From assembly GCF_036503815.1 (NCBI RefSeq), contig NZ_AP027764.1:1984001-2048000 (forward strand): a stretch of 64,000 nt of DNA, given 5' to 3'. Source of the stretch: Escherichia coli. GTDB taxonomy: Bacteria > Pseudomonadota > Gammaproteobacteria > Enterobacterales > Enterobacteriaceae. Both the position numbers and the translations under genes were made by a program. Below the pieces are notes generated by a model. The model was not told where the DNA came from. It was given only the letters and a program-made list of their open reading frames with translations, and did not search any database. Below, piece by piece: positions 7,573-18,400 of this stretch (within the stretch, counting starts at the first letter, position 1; each line of letters opens with the position of its first letter).

Positions 7573-8376
7573 TCACCTTTCTGAAGTACTGGGCTGTTTT
7601 TGCAACGCGGTCATTGCAGAAAATGCGTGGGGAAAATGGCGGACAATCTGCGTAAAAAAGGACCGGGCTTGTTGAATGGGATAGAAATGATTGCCGTCAA
7701 TCACCACCGGGCCTGTAACGTGGCTCAGCCACTGACGCCAGGCATCGACCTGCTGCCAGGAGGCTTCGCGATCGTGGCTGCCGCACAATAACAGCGCAGG
7801 CGTGCGCAGCGGCGGACAGACGTCGGGCGAGTCGTAGTGATAGCTCTCGGTGGCGTAAAAATCAGCGCGCAGAAGAGGAAGAAACAGCGACATTAATTCC
7901 TGGTTTTCCTGCAGTTCAGGAGAACATCCGCCAATGTCTATCAGCTCAGCGATAAAGTCGGCATCATCGCGATGGCTGAGCTGGCGTTCAGAATGCAGAT
8001 GCGGGGCATGGCACCCGGAAATAATCAGTCCTTGTGGCGCAAGCCCCCGTTGCTCCAGAAGTCGGCAGGTTTCAAACGCCACCTGCGCCCCCATGCTGTG
8101 CCCGGCGAGTAAAAGCGGCGTGTCAGGCGATACGGATGCTTCCAGCTCGTTCGCCAGCAGTGCCGCCAGTTGTGTAATGCTTCTGAGCGGTTCCAGATGG
8201 CGAAGGCGATCGCGCCCCGGCCAGGTCACCAGAGAAAGCGCGCAATCAGCCAGTTGCTCAGCTTGCCAGTGGCGAAACGCGCTACTGCTGCCGCCAGCGA
8301 AAGGGCACATGACCAGATGCGCAGTATTGCCGTTCCGGGCGGGCCACAGCGGGATGCACATTGCAGATTGCGTCAC
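7573..8376 (-). CDS. ybtT: Type II thioesterase YbtT
   Basis: A 267-aa external alpha/beta-hydrolase thioesterase of the GrsT type that clears wrongly primed or stalled intermediates from carrier domains of the yersiniabactin synthetase. The nucleophile elbow GHSMG has Ser94; LLCGSHD and DGNHFYP near the C-terminus carry the probable acid and His. The start is a GTG at 8376 that overlaps the ybtU stop in a GTGA junction, so it is translationally coupled. An internal ATG at codon 6 is an alternative start. Length and position in the operon match Yersinia YbtT. Confidence 0.94.
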   Translation of the reverse strand: MTQSAMCIPLWPARNGNTAHLVMCPFAGGSSSAFRHWQAEQLADCALSLVTWPGRDRLRHLEPLRSITQLAALLANELEASVSPDTPLLLAGHSMGAQVAFETCRLLEQRGLAPQGLIISGCHAPHLHSERQLSHRDDADFIAELIDIGGCSPELQENQELMSLFLPLLRADFYATESYHYDSPDVCPPLRTPALLLCGSHDREASWQQVDAWRQWLSHVTGPVVIDGNHFYPIQQARSFFTQIVRHFPHAFSAMTALQKQPSTSER

Positions 8377-9473
8377 AGCGCCTCCTTATCATCATCGTTG
8401 TAGAAACCGGCTAACCGGTCGTGGTGCGGCGGTGTCAGGCGTCTGATCTCCGCATTGCCGGTCTTACGTAAAATCTGCTGCCATAAACGTGATAACGCGA
8501 TCTGATGTACGCTTTGGCAGGCCGCTGGTGGATGTTCGCCCGCCAGATGGCTGCGCAACTGGTGTAGCAACCAGCTGACGCCCTCCGGCCCGACGGTTTC
8601 GCAGCAGTCGCGCCAGCTCAGGGGCGCCGCGCTGCGCGTCAGACCCAGCAGATCGCGCAGGATCTCCGGTCTGCGGTAGAGGCTGTGGGCGTTCTCCTGA
8701 TGGTCTGCGACAAACAGGCTGGATGACCAGATGACGGGGCCGTAGCTCGCCTCCAGCGAAAGATGACCTTCCGGCCAGCCCAGCAGCAGGCGGTGCATGA
8801 TAAGGCTATGCATATCTGGATCGTCAGGATCGAGATAGCGCTGAAGCAGCAGGCAGGCTTCTCCCTCCGGCCAGAAGAGTCTCAGACAGTGAAAATCGCT
8901 AAAGCTGCCAACCACGTCGCACTCCACGGCGGCGGCATCAACGCCCAGAGCCAGCAACAACAAATCCAGAGTGGAGTTGAGCAACTGTCGGCTGGTGGTG
9001 GCGTGGACTACCGGCGGCGTCTTAGCCAGGCAGCGACGCAGCTGCTGAGCATCGCGAAGCCATGTGCGTCCCGCGCGCGTATGCGGATAAAACGTGTTTA
9101 CCCAATAGCAGCAGCCCTGTTCCTGCGCCAGCGTTTGTAAGGAACTGATGTCATCCGGGTGGAGGGGATGCTCCTGAATGACGTGTACGCCGCGCGTCAG
9201 AAAGTGTCTGGCAAGCTGCGTACCGGTTCCTCCGGCGACGGTCGAACGCACGACAATACAGGCGATATCCGGCATCCTGGTTATCTGTTCCGGCGAGGTA
9301 TACAGCGGAATGCCAAACGCATGAGCCAGCTCTCTTGAACGGGCGCTTCCCTGCGCCAGCAGGCCGACCAGTTCCAGCCCCTCCGGGGGCTGCATAAAGG
9401 CATTCAGGTACATTTCGCCAAATTTGGCGCCCACAATCAGTACGCGTTGTTTTGGGGAGGCGGACGGCATCAT
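8373..9473 (-). CDS. ybtU: Yersiniabactin thiazolinyl imide reductase YbtU (Irp3)
   Basis: A 366-aa NAD(P)H-dependent reductase with a Gfo/Idh/MocA-like fold. It reduces the middle thiazoline of the enzyme-bound intermediate to a thiazolidine. The N-terminal dinucleotide region reads QRVLIVGAKFGEMYLNAF, and a conserved EHPLHPDD follows near residue 120. I chose ATG 9473 because it overlaps the irp1 stop in an ATGA junction and gives the family length; the frame extends upstream to 9533 inside irp1 without a good start signal. A second ATG follows immediately. The product acts in trans on HMWP1/HMWP2, consistent with its place between irp1 and ybtT. Confidence 0.94.
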   Translation of the reverse strand: MMPSASPKQRVLIVGAKFGEMYLNAFMQPPEGLELVGLLAQGSARSRELAHAFGIPLYTSPEQITRMPDIACIVVRSTVAGGTGTQLARHFLTRGVHVIQEHPLHPDDISSLQTLAQEQGCCYWVNTFYPHTRAGRTWLRDAQQLRRCLAKTPPVVHATTSRQLLNSTLDLLLLALGVDAAAVECDVVGSFSDFHCLRLFWPEGEACLLLQRYLDPDDPDMHSLIMHRLLLGWPEGHLSLEASYGPVIWSSSLFVADHQENAHSLYRRPEILRDLLGLTRSAAPLSWRDCCETVGPEGVSWLLHQLRSHLAGEHPPAACQSVHQIALSRLWQQILRKTGNAEIRRLTPPHHDRLAGFYNDDDKEAL

Positions 9474-12400
9474 AACGTGTTCTCCGGTTGCGTTGAGGTT
9501 GCGCAAAGCCAGCGCGTAATGTGTTGCGCACAAGCCTGAACGTGGGGGGCTTCCATCATGATTTGCCAGTGGCTGGCTTCAATCACAGCGTCGTCGGCGT
9601 TGTTTATCCAGCCCTGCCACTCGGTTTCTGCTGGCGTCCAGCGCGCGGGTCTCCCGGCGGCATACACCATGAGACAGGGGACCGGAACGCTTTCGCCCGG
9701 CGTATGCTCAGTCAGTAAACGCAGCAGATGCGCGATGTTGTCGAGCCACGTTTCTGCCGCTTGCAGCGTCAGGTTTTGCGACACCATACCGGCCGTTTTA
9801 GCGAGGCTGATAAAGTCGGCAAGCTGGCTGTCGGGCGTCTGCTGGTCGAAATGTTCGGGCAGTGCCAGAGGCGTTTGTCCTTCGGCTAACAGGCGCAGCA
9901 GGGCCGCCCGGTTTTCGCAACAGAAATCCTGTCGGCACACGGGATCGATTAACACCATCCGAACCTGCTCGCCTTTGGCGTACAGGCGCTGTGCGGCGCC
10001 CGCCGCAAGAAACGCGCCATACGACCAACCCGCCAGCACATAAGGGCCGTGAGGCTGCTGACGACGGATGCACCCGACATACTCATCGATCATCTGGTCG
10101 AGCGTGGCAAAGCGCTGCGGCGATTTTGCTTTCAGGCCGAAAACGCGCCTGTTCAACGCGCTAGCGAGCGGCAGCCAGGCGCTGATATCGCCGTCTGAAG
10201 CGTGGAAGACAAACAGGGTTTCCTCACCGTCGCCCTGGCAAAGGGGTATCGGGTTGTCCTCTCCTGACGTAGCCGCCTGTAGATGGGCGCAGAAGTCGCT
10301 CAGCGTCGAATGGCTGAACAGATCCTGAAGGTTAGCCCTAGCAATCCCTCTCCGGTTTAGCTGCGCGACCATCCTTGTCGCCATCAGGCTGTCGCCACCC
10401 AGTTCGAAAAAGTCGTGATGCCTTGCCACGGGGCGAGACAGCAGCGATTGCCAGAGTTCAGCCACCTGTCTTTCCAGCGCCGGATTCCCCCCGGCAACTG
10501 GCGTGGGTTTGGCTGGCTCAGTCGGCGTATCAGACGGGGCATGCAGCGGCGTAAATAACGCTTCTCTTTGCCGGATCTGTAAAATGGGCAGACCGGTGCC
10601 AAAGCGCTGCTGTAAATAGCGGCTCACGGCTTTTTTATCCGGGCGATTTACGCCAGGCGAACGCGCCACCAGCAGATGCTGGCGCAGCGGCGACGATTCC
10701 TGCGCGGGCCACGCCAGCTCGTTTGCAAACCCGGCCTGAACGAGAACCTCCTGCCATGCGGAGCGGGTGAGCATCGGTTTCTCATCCCGGCGGCGGAAAT
10801 CGCGGTATCCGCTTAATCCCTCAATAAAGCCCACGCTCGCCAGCTGGAATACGCTGTTTCGCTCCGTCGCTTCAACGATCAGCAAACGTCCGCCGGCTTT
10901 CAGCAACAGTTTTAATCTGCGCAACGTCTGGACGACATGGCTGGCGTCGTGGAGCACATTGACGGCAACGATCAGGTCGTAACCCGCCTCCGGGTGGGCG
11001 GTGAAATCCAGCGGCTGGTTGATGTCGAACAAGGCATAAGACACCTGCGATTCATCATGGAAACGGGCTCTGGCGTCATTGAGGAACTGCGCGGAGACGT
11101 CCGTGAAGTGGTACGACTGCCGCGTGTTCCGCGTGGCCTTCAGCACCGGCGCGGTAGTGGCTGCGGTTCCGGCGCCAATCTCCAGAATCCGTTCTGCGCT
11201 GCACAAGGCGGCAATCTGCGCGGTATAGCGATTCAGACAGGCGCTGGCGGGGTTGTCGCGATACAGCGCGTCGGTAACGCGATGCTGCTCGTTGAACAGC
11301 AATTCCAGCGGAGAACACCGCCCGGAGAAGAGGGCGTCGTGCCGGGCGATGCAGGTTTCCAGATACTGCGCCAGCGCCTGGCTCCATTGGCTTTGCGGGC
11401 ACGCTTCCTGAGGCTCAGGAATCTCGCTGAGCGGAATGCGGCAGCGCCAGCTTTCACCTTCGCGGATTAACCACTCTCTTTCCGTCAGACACTGTAGCCA
11501 CTGGCGCAGCAGACGCTGGTGAGACGCTTGCGCGGACAGCGCCTGTACTATTGCGCTAAAGCGATGGGCGATCTCCGGCGTGGTAAACAGGCCGTGACGA
11601 TTTAGCGTAGCCGCGATCCCCTGTAGCGCACGCGCCTCCAGCCAGCGCCAGGTCGCCTCCAGCTCATCAAGCTGCGCCTGCTCAGGCAACGGCAGCGCCA
11701 GTTGGGTAAGTTCGTGCTCATCAGGCATCGCCGCTGATGGCGACGGATCGTCGGCCATCACGATATCCAGCGTCAACGCGCCCTGTTCGGTTATTTCCGC
11801 TCTGGCCTGCCGGATGCCGGGGTATTCGAGCGTCGCCTGCTCAATATCCCGCAGGTCGTAGTCCGCCTGCGCGTTCAGCGGCCAGCGTCGGCGGGGAATG
11901 TGCCCGGCGATGCCGCTGGCGAGAGTCTTCAGGCTTTCAGGGGCGGCGATGACGGCTTGCAGGATGGCGCAATAGTCATTAAACATCGCCTCGGCAGCGC
12001 CGGGTTCCAGCACGTTGTCCATGCAGTACCAGCTAAACATCAACTCGCCGTCGCTCTCCATGACCTGATGATCCAGCCAGACCTGCGGCGTTTGCGTGAA
12101 TACATAGCAGGGTTCGCCGAACAGATGGCTCATCGCCTGATCGATAGTCATGCCTTCCAGCGTCATCCCCAGCATACTGGTAAACACTACCGGCATCAGC
12201 GGTTGACGTTGTGATCCGCGCAGGCGGCCCAGCTCACGGATCACCTCAACACCGTTCATTTCACTGTGCGCCATGTTTTGCCAGAGGCGCTGTTGGGTCT
12301 GTTGCATCTGCTCTTGCAACGTCACCGGCGCTGAGAAGTTAAAATCAACCAGCGTGACGGAGGTAAAATCACCAATCAACTGGTTGATTTGCGGATGGAT

Positions 12401-15400
12401 CGGCTGGCGATTGAAGAACGTCAGGTTCAGCGTAAATGTTGTGGTACGGCTCCAGCGCTCAAGGGTGGCGGCAAACAGCGTGAGCAGCGCGGCAGACGGT
12501 GTGACGCCTTGCTGCTGCCAGCGCTGTTTCACGGCCTGCCATTCTGTCTTGCCGATCGTCGATTTGAAGGTGGTGAAGTGTGGCGTTTCCGGGGGCGTCT
12601 CAACCACCGGCAGCTCTGGCGCTAAGGGCAGTTGCGGCAGTTTTTCCTGCCAGTAATCCCAGGCATCGTGCCATGCCGATGTCTGTCGGCGCGCCTGTTC
12701 AGCCATCACATAATCACGGAAGGTAATAGCGAGCGGCGCCAGCGTTTCACCGCGCCAGACCTGCGCCAGGTCGTCCATCATGACTTTAAAACTCTGCACA
12801 TCAAACTGCAAAAGGTCGAGGTTCATATGCAGACGGTAATGGCAATCGTCGATTTCGCTGACCACCAGCTCAAAAAGAGGCCACTGGTCGGCAGGCAAAA
12901 CGCGATAGCTCAGTTCATGCCGCCGTTTTTCCAGCGCGATGCGCTGTTCTTCCGGGGAAAGCGCGCGCAGATCGTCACGCGGGATGTGATACTCCGGCGT
13001 TGTCGCCAGGATTCGCTGCTGCCCGTCGGCATCAACCACCATACGCAACATATCGTGGCGTGCGATGAGCTGGTTCCATGCTTTCTCCAGTATGGCGAGA
13101 TTGAACTCATCGTGGCGTTTATCCCACTCAAACAGGACGTGACAGGCGACGCCGCCATAGCCAATGAGGTGGGTTCGCCCCAGCCAGTAGGCGTGCTGAA
13201 TGGGCGTCAAAGGGAAGGGCGCATAACGCTCGTCGGCGTCGTGCCGCAACACTTCCGGCTGCGAAGCGGCAGGCGTCGCCTCTGGCTTAGAACAGATAAG
13301 CTGCGTGAGTCCATGAGGAGACAGATCCTGCCACGCCCGTTCCGCATTGATGCGTACGCCCAGGAAGTGCTGAATATCGCTACTGAGTTCAAGGAAGAGC
13401 AGCGAGTCCATGCCGAGTTGCAACAGATCCTGGTTTGGATGCAGTGACGCCGGATCGCTCAGCCTTAGCTGAACCGCAATCCGCTTTTTCAGCCATGCCA
13501 TCACCGCTGTTTCATCGCTCAGGCTGCCGTTAAAGGCGTTGTCATCAGCAGGAGGAATGACCGGCGTTGCGGCTTTTTCTGTGGCGCTGATGTTAAACAG
13601 AGCCTGTTGTAACGGGGGCATTTTGTCGGTAAAAACGCGCATCGCCAGTCGCCACGGGGCGCCGCGCATCACCGCCTGTTCCAGGTGCCAGCAGCCTTCG
13701 GCATCGCTTAACGCGCCCATACCTCGGCTGGCGAGCGTCGCCAGCATTTCCGGCGTGGCCGCCCGACCGCTTTCTCCCCATGCGCCCCAGGCGACAGAGA
13801 GCGTTTTCGGCGCATCAAGGGTGGAAAACTGCTGGGCCAGCCCGTCCAGGTAGCCGCAGGCCAGCGCATGGGCGCTCTGACCCGGCGCGCCGAGGGTGGC
13901 GGCAGCGGAAGAGTAGAGAATAAGATAGCGTCCGTCGTGGTTGCGCAGGGTTTGCAACAGCTGGCTTGCCGCCTGCGCTTTTACCGCGAAAACGGCAGCC
14001 AGCTGGTGGTCATCAAGCTCCTGCAAGGGCGCGTCAGCCAATACGCCAGCGGCATGAATCGCTCCGGCAATGCCGCCGTTGGCCGCCAGATCGTCAAGAA
14101 CCGTGGCCAGTTGCCCGGCATCGCCCACATCACAACGGCAGACGCGCGTCTGCCCGCCCTCCACGTCGCGTAGCCATGACTCATCCACGCGCGGCGCCAG
14201 CAGGGCGATGCGTCGCGCCCCTTTTTCTCTGAGCCAGTTCACGGCAAGGCGGCCTAATCCGCCAAACGCTCCGGTCACCAGATGCCAGCGGCTATCGCCG
14301 GTAAACACGTTTGCCGGTAATTCAGCGGCGCATCCCGTATTGGGCGCCAGTGAAGGGAGCCAAAGGGTGTCACCCCGTGCGGCGAGCCAGCGCTGTGATA
14401 GTGAGACTGCGCTCAACCCTTGATGCAGCGTTTCCCACGGGGTGTTTTCGGCGAGATCGATGGCGGCAAGCAACCGTTCCGGCTGTTCGTTGGCCGCGAC
14501 TCGAAGCAAGGCCCATAGCGCGTGATGGGATGCAGAGAGTGCTTCATTTTCCTCGACTCGCCACGCGCGGCGAGTAACCACAATCAATCCGGCTGCGCTG
14601 GCGGTGAGCGCTGCTATCACTTTCTCCGCTAAGGCCAGCGTATCCTCGCTCTCCTCAACAATCATCAGTCGCGAAGAGGCGTGCGGATCGTGAATGATGC
14701 CGTATTGCGCCAGCTCGTCGCTGCGCGCAAGCGTACCGGCGCTGAAGCTAAAGGTAAGCGGTTGGTCAATGCTGGCGACGTTGAGGGGCGTCCAGCGCCA
14801 TTGATAATGCGTCTGCGGCGCAGGAAGAGGCGCGGCGGGCGATAGCGGCAGCCACTCGCCAGCAGGATGACGGGCTTCAACGCGCATCTGACCGCGGGAA
14901 AAGGCTTCGTTTTGCCAGCTTAAGCGAACCTTCCCCAGCCACTCCGGGGCGGCGACGGGGGGCGGTTCCACAGGCAGAGCGTCGCCATGACGCTGTGAAA
15001 GCAGACGCCAGGCCTCCTGCCAGCGGGCGTTAAACCGTTCGGGCTGACCTGCGCAATCAGACCAGTCGGCGAGATAATCACCGTTATCCGTCAGCGCCTG
15101 CCCCAACACGGGTTCTGATGGCGCGGTGAATGTTACGGCGCTAACCGCCTGACCGGGCAGCGTGGCGAGAATGATATGTTCGCTCATCCCGGCGGTCGGG
15201 CTGCCATCCTGCGGTAGCCACGCCACTTTGCTGAATCCGGCGTGGCGGCACTGTTGTTGCCACTGAGCGGTGGTGAGGAATAACTCACCTTCGCGGGCGT
15301 CGAGATCCTGTAGCGGAAGAACCAGCGGGCCGAAAACGAAGTCAAACAGACGCATTGGCTGGGTGATTTCGCGCATCAGCAGGCGCCCGCCCGGCTTGAG

Positions 15401-18400
15401 CAGGGGGCGCAGATTATCGAGCGTGCGGCCAATATGGCGGGTGGCGTGAATCACGTTCGCTGCCACGATAAGATCGTAAGACTGTGCCTGGAAACCCTGA
15501 GACTGCGCCTCTTTTTCGAGATCCAGCTCGCTATACTTCACAAAATCATAGTCGGCGAATTTCTGCTGGGCGCGACGGGTGAACAGCGCCGAGATATCGG
15601 TGAAATGGTACTCCAGTGCCGGAACGCCGTTGAGTTCCGGCAGCAGCCACGCGGTGGTGCCGCCGGTTCCGCCGCCAACTTCAAGAATACGCAACGGCTG
15701 GCGGGGCTGACGCGTCTGGACAATGCCGCGTAATACCCCGGCGGCGATTTGGTTGAAATAGCGGCCAAAGCTGAATTCCTGATACAGCACTTCCACGCCG
15801 TCGGAGGCGCTTTGCGGGAAGATAATCGCCACCGGTTCTTCCGCGCCGCTCATCATTTCATATAACCGATCGCCGGCACGGGCGATGGTGTCGGGAATAG
15901 CCTGAAAACCTTCACAATAACCGGCAAGTTCCGTCAGCAGTGATTCCCGCTGTTGATGTTCAATGGGGCGGGCGCGGACGTATCGCCCGTCGGTGCAGCG
16001 GTAATCGCCGTCGACCACGCAGTTATTCAGCAGGCGCTGGAGTAGCTGCTGGTAGCGGGGCAGCAGACGTCCACGGCGCATGATGGTCATGGCGTCCACG
16101 CCGTTCTCAATGGCATCGCCGGTACAGCGTTGTACCAGTTGATCGACGTAGATGGCGTGCAGTCGCGTGGCGCACTGTTTAAGCGCTTCCAGGCGAGGGA
16201 GATCGAGCGCTGTCGCGGCGCGACTCGCCACCTCCAGCCCGGCAGACAGCGCTGCGTCGGCAGGCTCGCAGGCCGGGGAGACGCGCTCTTTCCAGTAACG
16301 CTCAGTATCAAACGGATAACATGGCGCAGCGATACGTTGTCCATCGCCCGCCAGCAGGTCGGCCCACGGTAGGGCGACGCCGGCAGCGTAAAGCTGGAGC
16401 AGGGCCTGATTGAGGACATCGCTCGCCTCTTTGTTACGCCGGGCGCTGGCTATCCAGTATGCGTTATCGCGGTATTCGCGCTGCCCGCAAGCAACCAACT
16501 GGGCATCGGGCCCCATCTCCAGAAAAACGCGGGCGCCGAGCTGATGCGCCACCTGAATACTCTGGATAAAACGCACCGGCTGGCGCATGTGTCGGCGCCA
16601 GTAATCCGCCTGGTTGAGCGTTGACTCATCAATGACGTCGGCGGTGAGCGTGGAAATAATCGGTATTTGCCCCGGCTCCGCGTGCAGTCCCGCGCAGGCG
16701 TCCTGGAACCGATCGAGTATCGGCTCCAGTAAAGCGGAGTGCGCCGCACCGGTTACGCTCAGGCGACGATAGTTAATGTCATGCTGCGAGAGCGTGGCGC
16801 AAAATACTGCGAGACGGGCTTCCGGTCCGGAAAATACCGTATGTTGCGTACCGTTATTGGCGGCGAGATCCAGCTCAAACTGGCGAGCCAGCGGCATCAG
16901 CGTGTCTTCGTCTGCAAATACCGCCACCATCGCGCCGCTTGCGCACTGCTGCATTAGCGCGCCGCGCCGACAAACCAGTGGCATGACCTGTTCAATCGTA
17001 TAGTGTCCGCAGACAACAGCAGCGGCAAATTCACCGACGGAATGCCCAATGGCGAAGTCTGGCTTCAGTCCTTCAGCACGCCAGTGCGCCGCCATCGCGA
17101 TTTCAAACGCGACAATCGCCGGCTGCGCCCAGGCCATATTGTCCAGTTGCGCCGAATCGGGGTTAAACATCGCTTCGCGCAGTGACGGCGTGAGCATTTC
17201 GCTACAGGCGGAAAAACAGCGATCCAGCGTGTCGGCAAACGCCGTTGAGTGCTGGTACATCGTTTGACCCATAGTGCGCCAGTGCGAGCCCTGGCCGGTA
17301 AACAGCCACACCTGCTTGCCGCTGGCGCCGTGGCCGCTGTAAACCAGCGCCCCCGATTTCTCACCGGCCCAGGCGCTGAGCGCCTCGGCGGTTTCACGGT
17401 TTAATGGCGCCGCCAGGCGGAAGGGGAGATCGAGACGGCGCGCGTGCAGGGCTGTGAAGGCCAGAGAGCTGGCATCCGCATTCTCTCTCAGCGCCCCGGC
17501 ATAATCCGTCGCCAGCCGCCGCAACGCGCTGTCGCTGGCTGCGCTGAGCAGCAGCGCGGTACTTTTTCTGCCGCTATCCGTATTGGGGAGGCGCGCGTTG
17601 AGCGCGTCGGGCAGCGAGGCGACGATCATATGGCAGTTGGTGCCGCCAATACCAAAGGAGGAGACGCCCGCATAGCGCATTTCGTCCTGCCATGCCTGTG
17701 CCGACACCGGTATGGTAAAGGGGCTCTCTTCAAGTTTCAGCGCCGGGTTGGGGGTGTGAAAATTCAGTAAGGGAGGAATTTGCCCGCGACTGACTGCCAG
17801 AACGGTTTTCAGCAGTCCGGCAATGCCCGCCGCGGTATCCAGATGGCCCATGTTACTTTTCACGGAACCGAGCGCACAGCGCTGATCCTGCGGGCGAGGC
17901 GCATAGACGTTGCGTAACGCTTCAATTTCAATCGCGTCGCCCAGCGGTGTGCCGGTGCCGTGGGTTTCAATGTAACCTACCTGCCTGTCGTCGATGGCCG
18001 CCAGCATTAACGCCTCTTCGATGACTGCCTGTTGCCCTGCGACGGAAGGGGCGGTATAGCCGACCTTTCTGTTGCCGTCGTTGTTGACCGCGCTGGAGAG
18101 GATCACCGAGATAATCGGATCGCCTGACAGCAGCGCGTCTCTCAGGCGACGCAGCACCACGCAGCCGAGACCGTTACCGGCCCAGGTGCCCTCAGCCGAG
18201 GCGTCAAAGGGACGACAGTGACCATCAGGAGAGAAAATCATTCCGGGCTGGTAGCGGTAGCCTGCCTGCTGGGGGAAAGAGAGCGCCACGCCGCCGGCAA
18301 CCGCCATATCGGATTCGCCTGCGCGCAGGCTTTCACAGGCCAGATGCACGGCAACCAGCGAGCTGGAGCAGGCGGTCTGTACCGATAACGCCGGGCCGTG